Shown here: in pieces, positions 1-9,900 of the stretch | Numbering within the stretch: position 1 is the first letter of the stretch | How the letters are laid out: each line of letters opens with the position of its first letter | Assembly (NCBI GenBank): GCA_034440235.1 | Contig: JAWXBR010000059.1 | Location: forward strand, 1 to 64,000 | Direction: 5' to 3' | From: JAWXBR01 sp034440235 | GTDB taxonomy: Bacteria > Bacteroidota > Ignavibacteria > Kapaibacteriales > Kapaibacteriaceae | DNA: 64,000 nucleotides | Translations under genes and position numbers: made by a program | The notes under the pieces: generated by a model | What the model saw: only the letters and a program-made list of their open reading frames with translations | What the model was told of the DNA's origin: nothing | Databases searched by the model: none

Positions 1-1143
1 CCATTCCTGATGGACGCCTCTACCTAGCGCGTCAAAAACAGTTACTCGAGTCGCCTGATATGGGGCTTGCGAAGGGTCTATCGTAATGGTTACGCTGCCA
101 TGAGACGGGTTCGGTGAAATTCTGAAGCCAATCACTGGGAACGGGTCTACAACGAAAGTTGGGATAACACGCTTGAACGCTAGGCCATCATCAGCCACGG
201 CATAAGCGACACTACGATCTACTACGACAATGGCGTTGATTGATCGACCGCCCGAGAAAATCTCATCCGCATTCCAGCTCAATCCGCCGTCTGTAGTCGA
301 GTAAATTGACCCCCAATCATCCCCAACGTAGCCAATCTGGTCGCTCGTAAATTCGATTGTATTGAGCGTGCGTGCGAAAACTGTATTAATAGTTTCCTAT
401 GTGGCCCCACCGTCGCTCGTATGGAGTATTCGGGTCCTACTATATGGTGGATTTCCTGATTCTCGCGAACCTACTACCCAGCCCACAGACGGTGTCACAA
501 ATTCAATCGAACTGATGCGAAGTCCCCGAGACTTATCCTCCATCCCTAGTGATTGGGTCCAAGTCTTCCCCAAATCAGTAGTCTTTGCAACAATGCCGAA
601 CATGCCGATGGTCGTACCCGTCCAGCCACCCAAGAATCCTACACCATTCCCTATGAAGTCAATCACCGTACTTGCTCCTGGCATGACAAAATCATACGGG
701 CCATCGATCCAGGTATCGCCCTGATCGGTGGTGGAGCGAAATGCATCTCCAACAACAATGCCAACAGAATCTGAAAAAAAGAACAGTGACCTGAATTCTG
801 GAGCCTTCCACTGTTCATCGGCAACGTGTACGCTATCCCACGTCGCACCCGCATCCACTGTTCTATACACTACATCCCCTACGGCGAATCCAACATTAGA
901 ACTGGGAAAGAATATCGCATTCAATGTGTGCGTTGGCGGAACCGATTGCGAAGTCCAAGTCAGACCACCATTGGTCGTTTTAAGAATGGTAGATCCGCCA
1001 ACAGCATAGCCGGTATCGATATGAGTGAAATAAACGTCTTCAAGATTTCCGGCATACCCAGTGGTTAATCTCTGCCATTGAGCAGCAGCACCTTGCACGG
1101 CGAGTAAAAGAATGAGAACTACAACTGGTTGGGTGATCTTCAT
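1..1143 (-). pseudogene. Secreted Asp-box (YCF48/BNR-like) protein with in-frame amber codon, 3' end off the window
   Basis: The start at 1143 gives a clear signal peptide (MKITQPVVVLILLLAVQGAAAQ). It is followed by beta-propeller repeats carrying Asp-box motifs such as TNGGLTW, DAGATW, DLGKTW and TDGGLSW. At 397-399 the frame meets TAG exactly where the motif S-D-G-G-A-T-W needs its Trp, so TGG has become TAG. Beyond that codon the same frame stays open to base 1 and still reads like the same protein: another Asp box, then a C-terminal segment starting FRISPNPSHGS that resembles a type IX secretion sorting domain. The gene is therefore intact apart from one base. It could be a young pseudogene, a sequence error or a readthrough case. 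The product would be a secreted or cell-surface protein of unknown ligand. The true 3' end lies outside the window. Confidence 0.75.
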
Positions 1144-1250
1144 TGCAGAGAGAGCTTCTACTCCGGCCAGAGAATGTGAATTACAAATCGCGCTTCGTGT
1201 GTGGGCTTGATGCCGAACACTACAGGCACTGTTCGCCGCTGCGAAGAATT

Positions 1251-1544
1251 TTATTGGCAACCGATCGTGGAATCTGTGTGTACTTCGAGCCATAAAATGC
1301 CAACGCGTGGCAATTTTTTTCCCTGTTCGACTTCAATACCAAATCGTCTAATTTCATCGGCGGTGTAACAGCGCCATTCTCCCTTTATCTTGCTCTCTAC
1401 CCACTGAATTCTTTTCTTGGTGCAGGGCAACTCCAAACACACCAAGCTTACGCCATCTTCTCCGTTGCGCAATTGAAACGCTTCTGGATCTATCGTGCCG
1501 GACGCGAGAATCCGCTCCTTAAGAATGCGTCTAGCAACCTTCAC
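1251..1544 (-). CDS. Hypothetical protein, 97 aa, last gene of a three-gene operon
   Basis: I do not recognise this family. It is a small soluble protein, basic at the N terminus (MKVARRILKERIL), with no signal peptide or membrane segment. It starts 25 bases after the stop of the gene at 1570-2109 and shares its strand, so it is probably co-transcribed. The composition looks like a genuine protein (Cys pair near SLVCLELPC, a WRCYTADEIRRFG segment). It sits in the accessory flank left of the integrative element. I infer no function. Confidence 0.55.
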   Translation of the reverse strand: MKVARRILKERILASGTIDPEAFQLRNGEDGVSLVCLELPCTKKRIQWVESKIKGEWRCYTADEIRRFGIEVEQGKKLPRVGILWLEVHTDSTIGCQ

Positions 1545-1569
1545 GGCTATGGTCCTTCGGTTTGAGTTA

Positions 1570-2109
1570 TTAATTACCCGCAGCTAACAACTGCTTCATA
1601 AATGAAGCCGCTTGTCTGGCGACAGCGTGTGCCTTAACCAATGGCACTGCGACGTCATAACATTGGTGCTTATCCGAAAGTTGATCGTGCGTGTCCAGTT
1701 GCATGATTGTTGTGCCGTTTGATACAACGAACCTAAATATTACGCCATCTAATGTTGTGTAAACAATTACACCGCCAGTTATCGACGGTAAACTATGATA
1801 TGGATTATGTCCATCAACATAAAGTTCACGGAGTAGTCGTAGCGCGCCATTAACAGCGTCTAGTCGAGGTGCAGGCGCACCTTCACCATCCCAGTTTTTC
1901 GGATAGTGCTCAAAGTTGCGAATGTTAGATTCTTGATTTCTAAATGCTAACGCACGAATCTCGAGTGCGTCCACATGTTGACTTGTCGTGTTAACGTGAA
2001 GGGACATTCCATTTAAGGTGTCTGGCGTCGCACGGATTCCTTGAAGAGAAAAAGAGGCAACTCTAATTGCTGTTGGTCGCCATTTCGGCTCATAATCGTG
2101 GTTGCTCAT
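1570..2109 (-). CDS. Hypothetical protein, 179 aa, middle gene of a three-gene operon
   Basis: Family not recognised. The protein is soluble with mixed alpha/beta character. A central NWDGEGAPAP segment (about residues 73-82) is followed by helix-rich sequence (LDAVNGALRLLREL) and then a beta-rich region (SITGGVIVYTTLDGVIFRFVV). Its ATG lies inside the end of the upstream gene with a 4-bp ATGA overlap (2106-2109), which is typical of translational coupling and supports the start. No signal peptide or transmembrane helix is visible. The operon 2435-1251 is read toward the Asp-box gene. I infer no function. Confidence 0.6.
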   Translation of the reverse strand: MSNHDYEPKWRPTAIRVASFSLQGIRATPDTLNGMSLHVNTTSQHVDALEIRALAFRNQESNIRNFEHYPKNWDGEGAPAPRLDAVNGALRLLRELYVDGHNPYHSLPSITGGVIVYTTLDGVIFRFVVSNGTTIMQLDTHDQLSDKHQCYDVAVPLVKAHAVARQAASFMKQLLAAGN

Positions 2110-2435
2110 TTTCTGTCTATACCTTTCAACTGTTCAAGTTGATGCTTTAGAACTTCCAACAAACTACGCGCCGCAGTTTCATCCATACACAATGTTGAAA
2201 CAATCCTGCGCTGTATATCTGCGGTTGTCCGCGGCATCAATTTCCCATCTTTTACATCTAGTTGAAAAGGCAGAGCTGAATGTTCTACATACAAGTGAGT
2301 GACGATGCGTTTTTTGGTGGCGTCGGTACTCCCCATCGCGCCGTGCACTGTAACAACTGGATTATTACCGTCAAGCATTTCGATTGTAGCATCCGGTTTA
2401 GTGGAATCTGTATTCTTCTTTTTTGCTGTCGCCAT
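2106..2435 (-). CDS. Hypothetical protein, 109 aa, first gene of a three-gene operon
   Basis: The start is placed at the ATG giving MATAKKKNTDSTKPD, because the upstream extension to 2477 is poorly protein-like. A Lys/Thr-rich N terminus is followed by short beta-like segments and a C-terminal helix (ETAARSLLEVLKHQLEQLKG). The architecture loosely recalls small DUF3467-type proteins, which also end in a helix of this kind, but the resemblance is weak. It overlaps the next gene by 4 bp and is presumably translationally coupled to it. Confidence 0.55.
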   Translation of the reverse strand: MATAKKKNTDSTKPDATIEMLDGNNPVVTVHGAMGSTDATKKRIVTHLYVEHSALPFQLDVKDGKLMPRTTADIQRRIVSTLCMDETAARSLLEVLKHQLEQLKGIDRK

Positions 2436-2598
2436 ATCTGTTGTTCTTCGTAGAAATTGGTATTCCCCTGACAGCACAATCTACCAACAAGACGCCTTAC
2501 GGAAATGAACGGTCATGGCGCCAGGCAAAGGCAGTCTCGCCGTTTATGATCATCAGGAGTATAAGGTGTAGTTGGTGGACGTAACCGTGACAGAGTTG

Positions 2599-2790
2599 TC
2601 AATAGAAAGAGTGCCCCATATTTTGGGACGTAGCCAGAGTGGCGGCATTTGAACCCTCCAAACCCGAGTGTACGAGACTGCCGAAATAATCTATCACTTC
2701 GACAGTGCAATCGGCAGTATCGCCGTGGCTGGCGGAAACAGTTACATGTACTCGTCCACGCCGTAGGATTCCACTCACCCATTATCGATA
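2599..2790 (-). pseudogene. Decayed fragment resembling a bacterial Ig-like (Big_2) domain
   Basis: The 444-bp stretch 2436-2879 has no intact gene. On the minus strand one frame reads RVHVTVSASHGDTADCTVEV, which matches the end pattern of Big_2-type Ig-like domains (G-x-V-x-V-T-V-x-A-S-x-G-x-T-A-x-C-T-V-x-V). The same frame has a stop just upstream and ends at a stop at 2599-2601, and no start is apparent. I read it as a remnant of a surface-protein gene. Assignment rests on about 20 residues only. Confidence 0.35.
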
Positions 2791-2879
2791 GGCCGTCATT
2801 TTGAACTAACACATCTTGATTCCAAGATGCGCGGCCGGGCTTCCGACTTGTGCACGGGGGTTCGTCTAACGACTTACTC

Positions 2880-4025
2880 TCATTCGCTATCCTCCAATGC
2901 GGACTCGATCAGCTTTCGTTCTCGCTCGATCTCCCGTCTAAGTAGTTCTTCTGTCGGCAGGCATAGCATGTATTTGGAGGCGAATATCTGCTTGCGATCA
3001 TTCAGCACGGAGTAGCGTGCCACCGTCTCGTTCTTTTCGGTGCAGAGGATGAGGCCGATTGTCGGGTTATCGTCCGACGCGGTGAAGAGGCCGTCGTGCA
3101 TCCGCACATAGCCGTCCATTTGGCCGACATCCGCATGTGTCAGCTCGCCCACCTTCAGGTCAATCAGGAGGTAGAACTTCAGGCGGCAGTGATAGAAAAC
3201 AAGATCGATATAGCGGTCCTGTTCTTCGATACGAATGTGCTTCTGCCTCGCTACAAAGGCAAATCCGCTGCCCAGCTCCAACAGAAAGCGTTGTAGGTGG
3301 TTAATAATGGCTCGCTCCAGATCCGACTCGTGAAACGCTCCTGCATCCGGCAGGCCTAGGAATTCCAATACATATGGATGCTTGAGCGCATCGACAGATG
3401 GGGCCAAAGGAAGCAGCGGGTTACGGCCTTCCGCCAGCATCTTCTCCGGCTTTGTACTCTTGAGAATCCGCTCGTAGTACAACGACTGGATCTGCCGCTC
3501 CAACGTGCGCTTATCCCAGCCACCCGCGACCGCCTCGCGCTCATAGAAATCGCGGGCTTTGGTATCGTCAACCCGCATCAGGACGCGGTAGTGAGACCAG
3601 CTTAGCTGCGGGGAGAACTTCTTCGCAGGGAAAGGAATTGAGGCATCCGAGAATTCGGTGTCACGTGGGCGCAGAATTGGCGCTCCGAATTGTGCGCCCA
3701 GTGGGCGCACAATCTTAAACCTCTCACTGTAGACGAGGTAAAATTGTTTGAAGGATTGCAGGTTCCGTCCCGAAAACCCCTTCCCAAACCGCTGGGTCAG
3801 CCTAGCGGAAAGCTCTTCGACGACCTTCTTGCCATAGGCAGCCCGTTCTTCGCCACCCTGCAATTCGTGGACGATCTCTCGCCCGATCAACCAGTAGGCC
3901 AACACCATCTGCGCGTTGACCGCCCGGACGACATTACCTCGCGCCTGTTCCAGGATGGAAACGACGCGGCCTAAGAGTGCATCCGGCTTCTTCATAGCAA
4001 TTTTCCGATTCGGCTTGGTCATCAT
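2880..4025 (-). CDS. DUF1016 / YhcG-type PD-(D/E)XK nuclease domain protein
   Basis: The 381-aa product has the two-part layout of the DUF1016 family. An N-terminal helical domain (about residues 15-170) contains the family-like run VEELSARLTQRFGKGFSGRNL, followed by SHYRVLMRV. A C-terminal nuclease-like domain carries RYIDLVFYHCRLKFYLLIDLKVGEL, which fits a PD-(D/E)XK core (Asp, then I-D-L-K) followed by GQMDGYV. Members are often found beside restriction systems and mobile elements. The role is probably in DNA metabolism or defence; this is inference. Two near-N-terminal starts are possible (MMTKPNRK or MKKPDALL, 33 bases later). It lies just outside the tRNA-Pro element and is transcribed alone. 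Confidence 0.85.
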   Translation of the reverse strand: MMTKPNRKIAMKKPDALLGRVVSILEQARGNVVRAVNAQMVLAYWLIGREIVHELQGGEERAAYGKKVVEELSARLTQRFGKGFSGRNLQSFKQFYLVYSERFKIVRPLGAQFGAPILRPRDTEFSDASIPFPAKKFSPQLSWSHYRVLMRVDDTKARDFYEREAVAGGWDKRTLERQIQSLYYERILKSTKPEKMLAEGRNPLLPLAPSVDALKHPYVLEFLGLPDAGAFHESDLERAIINHLQRFLLELGSGFAFVARQKHIRIEEQDRYIDLVFYHCRLKFYLLIDLKVGELTHADVGQMDGYVRMHDGLFTASDDNPTIGLILCTEKNETVARYSVLNDRKQIFASKYMLCLPTEELLRREIERERKLIESALEDSE

Positions 4026-4285
4026 TCACCTCCCGCATGCGCATTGTCAGCGACGGAGTTCCGACTGCCATTTCGAGCCAATCGCCGACGTCAACGGCGG
4101 CGTCAATTAGCATTCTTATCTGTAGATTTTTCACGGACTGTACTGGAACTCGACAATGGGACGAATACAATCTCAATGGTCTCAATGTGAATAATTCCTC
4201 TCTTGTGAAGAGTATGGCCGCCGATGTAATGTATGTGTGTTTTTGTCACCAACTTTTGTGACCAACGCAAAGACAAAGAAAGTCT

Positions 4286-4577
4286 TTGGCTCGATCTGCA
4301 CGAAGGCTGGTGTACCTGGTAAAGCATTCCTCAATCGACCTAGTCGAGATCTACGACGAGTACCCGGGCGTGGCTTTACAAGTATGCCGCAGACGGATGA
4401 GTGAAAGGGGCTTCTTGGGCTTTGAATACATGGGTGTGGACGCTGAAAAAAAAGGCCGCCCACCTCAAAGAAGAGGATGTAAACGAAGGGCAAGCGAAAC
4501 GCAAGCGCGCAAACGAATTGTACGCGAACGGTATGTCAACGGCGGACATCGCCCAAGAAGTACTCGGTGACCGTTGA
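4286..4577 (+). pseudogene. Frameshifted small ORF at an A8 run, HTH-like tail
   Basis: The 570-bp gap 4026-4595 holds no intact gene. One frame reads to an A8 run near 4447-4454 as MSERGFLGFEYMGVDAEK. After the run the protein-like frame is the one giving AAHLKEEDVNEGQAKRKRAN, then ELYANGMSTADIAQEVLGDR and TGA at 4575-4577. Joining the two needs the loss of one A. The tail resembles an HTH segment (L-x3-G-x-S-x2-D-I-A-x2-L-G). It may be a remnant, a sequencing indel in a homopolymer or a frameshifting gene. It ends 18 bp before the left att copy. Confidence 0.35.
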
Positions 4578-4595
4578 ACGAGCTGATGTGAACCT

Positions 4596-4620
4596 GTCAG
4601 CGTGGCGGGATTTGAACCCA
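4596..4620. repeat. Left attachment site copy (25-bp direct repeat)
   Basis: These 25 bases, beginning GTCAGCGTGGCGG and ending TTTGAACCCA, are identical to 20877-20901 at the right end. Flanking bases differ immediately on both sides (t/c before, a/c after), which delimits the repeat. Only the acceptor and T-arm part of a tRNA is present here, so this is the displaced copy rather than a working tRNA. Confidence 0.88.
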
Positions 4621-4736
4621 AAATCACGGCGCATTCAGTGCAATCGAAGCACATCTAAGTATCTCCAAGTAATACAAAGACTTATGAAGGCATTCATTTA
4701 GATCGGCTTCGACATATTTGTGTATGTTTATGGCGG

Positions 4737-4756
4737 AAACGTCAGTAAAACGTCAG
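4737..4756. promoter_or_regulatory. Putative integrase arm-type site, left
   Basis: A 20-base sequence built from two copies of ACGTCAG ten bases apart recurs exactly at 20810-20829 inside the other end of the element, in the same orientation. It lies 116 bp inside the left att copy and 28 bp before the integrase start codon. Paired direct repeats at one helical turn near both ends are what arm-binding sites of lambda-type integrases look like, and here they could also let integrase control its own promoter. The binding role is inference. Confidence 0.6.
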
Positions 4757-4784
4757 TAGAACTTGCCAAGTTTACTAAATCAGT

Positions 4785-5864
4785 ATGTCCATTTCGCTGA
4801 AAACAAGGTCCGCAAAAGCCGCTGGAGTTGTGATACGAAGGCAACGTAATGCGACTGGGGATCACCTGTATCTCGACATACATGAAGGCGCTATCCGTGT
4901 GCGTGAGTTCTTGCGACTATACCTAACCGGCGACAAATCGAGAGACCGTGAAGCCATGCTTATGGCCGAGAAGATCCGCTCCAATCGTCTCGAAGAAATG
5001 CAAGCGCGAAGAAGCGGCCTCGTTCTACCGTCCTTCGACCTAGCCCGCGACTTCATGCCGTTCTATTCCGCGCTCGCGGACACCAAAGGCAAGGTATGGA
5101 AGAACACCCTGTTCCACCTGAACAATTTTCAGAGCAAGCCGCTTCGGTTTGTCGATTTGTCAGCCGAATGGATTCATGCCTTCCGTGACTACCTCGGCAA
5201 GCGCGACCTCGCGGCCAACACCGTCGCAACGTACCTCGATGTAATCAAGACTGCGCTCAACATTGCGGTCCGGCAGCACATCATTCCCCAGAACCCATTC
5301 GTGTTCGCAGATAGGATTCAACGCAAGCGGACGCGTCGTGTTTTCTTAACCCTCGAAGAGCTACAGTTGCTGTCGTCCACAACATGTAGTCACCCGGACG
5401 TTAAACGGGCGTTCCTTACCGCGTGTTTGACAGGTTTACGCATCAGTGACCTGCGTGGCCTTACGTGGTCTCAGGTAAAATCGGATGGTCTGCACATCGT
5501 ACAGAAAAAGACAGGCGATTACACACATATACCGCTTGCAGATGAAGCCCTGTCCCTTCTCGGCGAACGTCCGAGTAAAAAATCTGCTCTAGTCTTTACA
5601 CTTCCTAAGACCGACGACTTATTCAATCGCTATTTGAAGCGTTGGGTAAAGGTTGCCGGCGTAGACAAGCATGTCACATCGCATATTGCACGACATACTT
5701 TTGCAACGTTATTGATAACGCAGGGGAATGATCTGTATTCAGTGCAACATCTGTTAGGCCATCGCGACATACGGGTCACACAATTGTATGCGAAACTTGT
5801 CGACGAGAAGAAGAAATACGCTGTGATGTCACTTCCCACTATTGGTAGCGCAAAGGTTGAATAG
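4785..5864 (+). CDS. int: Tyrosine recombinase/integrase of the element
   Basis: The 359-aa protein has three parts: an N-terminal arm-binding-like domain (residues 1-80), a SAM-like core-binding domain (about 85-180) and a catalytic domain. The catalytic set is visible: R219 in TGLRISDL, Lys241/242 in KKTGDYTHIP, H300-x-x-R303 in TSHIARHTF, H326 in LLGHRDI and the nucleophile Y335 in VTQLYAKL. All six positions are present, so the enzyme is probably active. It lies next to the left att copy and the arm-like repeat, and should catalyse integration into and excision from the tRNA-Pro gene. The start ATG at 4785 is 29 bases after the arm-like repeat. Confidence 0.95.
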   Translation: MSISLKTRSAKAAGVVIRRQRNATGDHLYLDIHEGAIRVREFLRLYLTGDKSRDREAMLMAEKIRSNRLEEMQARRSGLVLPSFDLARDFMPFYSALADTKGKVWKNTLFHLNNFQSKPLRFVDLSAEWIHAFRDYLGKRDLAANTVATYLDVIKTALNIAVRQHIIPQNPFVFADRIQRKRTRRVFLTLEELQLLSSTTCSHPDVKRAFLTACLTGLRISDLRGLTWSQVKSDGLHIVQKKTGDYTHIPLADEALSLLGERPSKKSALVFTLPKTDDLFNRYLKRWVKVAGVDKHVTSHIARHTFATLLITQGNDLYSVQHLLGHRDIRVTQLYAKLVDEKKKYAVMSLPTIGSAKVE

Positions 5865-5972
5865 TGAATTGAGTACTGCTCACGCTTCATGGTAGCATAC
5901 ACAACCCCCAATTCGACGATACCTGTTGATTAACTTTCCTTACAACCCACGATGCAGAAGGTCAGCGCAATC

Positions 5973-6878
5973 ATGTCCCAACCAACACCTGAAGAGACGG
6001 CAATCCCAACCTTGACTGAATTATTTGAATCATTTGAGAAGCAACAATACGATCTCGAAATGGGTGCTTGGCATGAGCGGCATCAAGAGCGTTCGAAGCA
6101 TGAAGAAATCGACGATACATCTCGAACCTTCATCGGTGAGCTTGTGAAAAGGCGAGATTCAATTTGGTGCCAAAGTACTTCGATTCTCTTGCGCGGACGC
6201 GTGACACGACAGACAGAGCATGTGTATTGTCCATATTTAAAGTACTTATGTAATCACCTGGCTGCGGCATTGGATAGGTATGCTAAATCGCCTGATAAGG
6301 TGGAGCAGTACCTTAAGTTTTATAAGGAAGAATTTATTAGTGAGGCAATTACTGAGGCCGAGGTGAGCCCCTCAATCAATTCTTATCTGCCTGATGCCAT
6401 TAATTATGAGGACAGCAGGATTGCCAGCATTCTCGGTACATATGCAGGCTACGAACGATGCAGAATCACGGTGGCGGATCTTGGTCGCAGCAGTGATCCT
6501 GTTTCACTTCTCTCTGCCACCCATCCCGCCGCCCCAGACGCTATCACCCAGTTTCGTACCCAGGCCATGCTGGCGATGCTCCTCATCAGCCATACATATG
6601 GTGTTTACATTCCACATCGTGATGAGCGGGGTCGCAAACCAGTTCGAATACTTTTCAATCAGACACGACTTGCAAACATCTTAATGAAGATAGCGCGCCA
6701 AAATGAGAATGAACCGTACGTGCAGGCAATAAAGGACATTGTGGCGGGATGGGGCGAGTTGTCAAACAGAATGTTGCTCACCAAGGTTCAAGCAATTAGC
6801 AACTATCTCTGCGATGGAATATCAGAAGATGATTTTCAGGATTTTGTTAAGGCCGAACTAGATGCTTTGTCCGAATAG
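5973..6878 (+). CDS. Unknown protein, 301 aa, paired with the 1123-aa gene
   Basis: I do not recognise the family. The start is set at the ATG giving MSQPTPEETAIPTLTELFES; an upstream ATG at 5952 would add seven residues. The protein is acidic and soluble, and reads mainly as helices, for example ITQFRTQAMLAMLLISHTYG and a C-terminal EDDFQDFVKAELDALSE. No catalytic motif is obvious. It is followed after 28 bases by the 1123-aa gene on the same strand, so the two probably form one unit. Their place between the integrase and the replication genes is a cargo slot. A defence or anti-defence role is inference only. Confidence 0.6.
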   Translation: MSQPTPEETAIPTLTELFESFEKQQYDLEMGAWHERHQERSKHEEIDDTSRTFIGELVKRRDSIWCQSTSILLRGRVTRQTEHVYCPYLKYLCNHLAAALDRYAKSPDKVEQYLKFYKEEFISEAITEAEVSPSINSYLPDAINYEDSRIASILGTYAGYERCRITVADLGRSSDPVSLLSATHPAAPDAITQFRTQAMLAMLLISHTYGVYIPHRDERGRKPVRILFNQTRLANILMKIARQNENEPYVQAIKDIVAGWGELSNRMLLTKVQAISNYLCDGISEDDFQDFVKAELDALSE

Positions 6879-6906
6879 TTACATTTGACCTGAAAGACGA
6901 GGTGAT

Positions 6907-9900
6907 ATGGGCAACAACACCGAAATGCAGTCCGAGATACTGGCGGCACTGAATGCTAAGGATGGAGCGGCAGGCGAAATGTTCGAAGGGGCCCTTACGG
7001 TACTAAGTATTGAGACGATCCCAAATCGTATAGCCCTGTGTGCTCATTCACTTCGTGAACTGATGACGCGATTACCCAGTATTCTTGATGTACCGACACC
7101 AGCCAGAGACGAGTCCCTCACCAATCGAGTCAGTCGTTTAAGGGAGGAGTGTTCCAATCTTAGTGGTGGGATGCCTGCCCGAAATCAAAAGCGTGAGGAT
7201 CTATTTAACGAGTTCTTTGAGTGGTTCGACACTCATCAACCGCGAAGGAGAGAAGAGGCTGTCGAGATACTTAACGCATTAGATATCTCAAGGCGGGCGT
7301 TGCCTATGCAACTGACTGCGTTGAACGTCAACGATTGGGAGAAACTTAGGGACCACTTCAATGCCATCGCACATGGTCGAAGGGAAGCGCTCGATAATTT
7401 CATTTTGAAGGTTCGAGCCTTTGAAACGCACCTCCACCAATACCTAGTGCCGAGAACTTTTGAGGACTTTAAGATCATCGATGATCTTATCGCACAGGCT
7501 GGTACCGAAGTTGTCAGTGCTAACATCGTGAGCAAAATTATAGCATTAATTAGAATACGGAATGCTAACTATGAGCACTTTTTTTCAAGCATATCTTCAG
7601 TCAACTGGCTTGCACCGTTAAGAGATGCGGGTTTCTTTTCCAACCCCCCTTCAAAAATCACGGAAGGCGAGTCGACTCGATTCCCCGTATGGCTCCAGTC
7701 ACGCTATCTGGCAACAGTCGCTGGCCAAAACGCGGCTCAAGTAATGAAGGTGATCCGAAGTATCGAGACCGACAACACGAGGATCCACGAAGATTTTGTT
7801 GACGCGATTTTGCAAGTCTCTCCAAAATGGGCCGCACAATGGGCTGCGAAAGAGGTGCTGTGGATTGAACAACAGAGCTACCTATACTTCTTGTATCCAA
7901 CTAAGATTGGCGCACTCATCCAACGACTTGCTGAAAATGGACATGCGAACGCTGCACTAGCACTCGCTCGTGCAATCCTCGATATGCCACACAGGGAAAC
8001 TTTCGTTGCTTTCGGACGCGCGAGAATCGAGACGTGGGCTTATGAGAAAATTCTCACTGAGCGGATACCTTTCCTTGTCCGTAAATCTGGTGCTCCGAGC
8101 CTCACCATGCTTTGCAACACGTTCGAAACGACGCTGCACACCTCATACACTTTGGGTACCTCCTACTTCTGGCGCGCGACAATCGCCGCTCATGAGATGA
8201 ACTTCTCAGACAAATCAATGCGACACGCACTAGTCGATGCTATTCGTGCGAGCGCTATTGATATGATGTGGGAGGGTAAAGGACAGGACATGGTCGATTT
8301 GCTTTTCCAGCGAGGCCCAGCCCTCTATAGACGTGTTGCATTTCATGCGGTCGTTGCGGTGCCCAAGCTTGAGGCGAACCTCGAAGCATCATTGGTAATG
8401 AATGAAGCGACTTTTCAGGACGACACGAACTATCCAGAGTACGGCCTCCTCCTGCGTCAGACATTTCCAAAATTGAATCCATCACAACAAGCAGTTGTTT
8501 TATCGTGGATTGCAGATGGTCCACTCACGAATGAAGCAGACAGTTTGGCCGTGGATGTAACTGGTGAACGTCACGAACGATGGCAGCACCAAAGACTTTG
8601 GTGTATCAAGGACAGCTTGACGGGTGAATTGAGCGCTGCACTCAGCGACCTAAACGAAAAGTACGGAGAGCCAGTAGATCGAGTTGAACGCCCGACGTCG
8701 CGTGGGTATGAAGTCGATGTCAGCCCGATTTCGTTGGAGGATCTATCGAAGATGAGTCCTGCTGATGTCGCAAACTTCCTCCTCGAATGGGTACCTAGCG
8801 GTGAGCGTTATTCCCCCTCGGTGAAAGGTCTCGCGAATGAGTTGGAGCGGGCCGTTGCGAGGTCACCGCAGCCTTACGCCGATGCGTTATCAAGATTCGT
8901 TGGTGTTAGATCGAGATATACCTGCGCGATCATCAATGGATTTCAGGAAGCACGTCGCAAACAGCCAACCTTCAACGCGGTTATAGCACTGGGCTTCTTA
9001 TCTCAACAGGTCACAAGCGCGCGCAGTGAAGAACAGCAAACAATAAATGAAGATGATAAGTGGTATTGCGTTTGGTCTCGCATACAGGTTGGTCAACTTA
9101 TTGCCACGCTGCTTGATGACAACCGCGTTGAATTTGCAGATAGAGATCAGGTCTGGACGCTGATTACACAACTTATCGAGGACGAGCATCCCACCTCAGG
9201 CGACGACGAAAGCTCTGCAAATGGCGAGGCGATCCATAATTCGTGGAACTGTGTGCGCGGCAGCGCAATGCACGCGGTACTTCCGTATGCAAACTGGGTT
9301 CGACAGAACATGCTTAGAACAGAGCCGCAAACTTGGCAAGCGGACCTCGGTCTAGGGCAAATGCAGGAAGTGCAACTCCTTCTCGAACGCCTACTAGACA
9401 CAAGCATCGAGCCATCACCGTCAGTGCGAGCTGTATACGGCTACGCTCTGGCATTTTTTAACATAGTGGATACAGGTTGGGTTACAGAACACCTAAACAC
9501 AATTTTTTCCGACGACGATGCGAGTTTACACGAAGCCGCTTGGAGAGCTTATTTAGGATCACCTTTTAGAAGGTCGGGTGCGTTTCGCTTGACTAGAGCG
9601 CTGTATGTTTCGACACTCGACAACACGACAAACTATAGTGGCTACACGGAGAGAGTAACGGAGCAGCTGGGGCTAGACATTATGATGGCCTTCGCAAATG
9701 GAATTGTTGATTTTAACGACACCGACCAAATCATAGAGAGGTACTTCAGTAGTGTTCCAGCCGAGCACATTGCACACGCAATAACGAAGATGGGCAATCT
9801 GCTTAGCGGCGAGGAGAATGTACCAGTGGACATTGCCACGAGGTATGAGAGGCTTTGGAGCTACTACAACCAGCGTGTTGGGCCTTCCTTAGAAGCGAAT

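Noticed and set aside
2633..2700. A tRNA gene suggested by the TTTGAACCC T-loop sequence
   Set aside because: No acceptor, D or anticodon stem can be paired around it, so at most it is an att-like or chance match.
2513..2812. 100-codon minus-strand ORF
   Set aside because: Its composition is unlike a protein (many Arg, Cys and Pro without pattern), and a different frame of the same DNA carries the recognisable Ig-like fragment.
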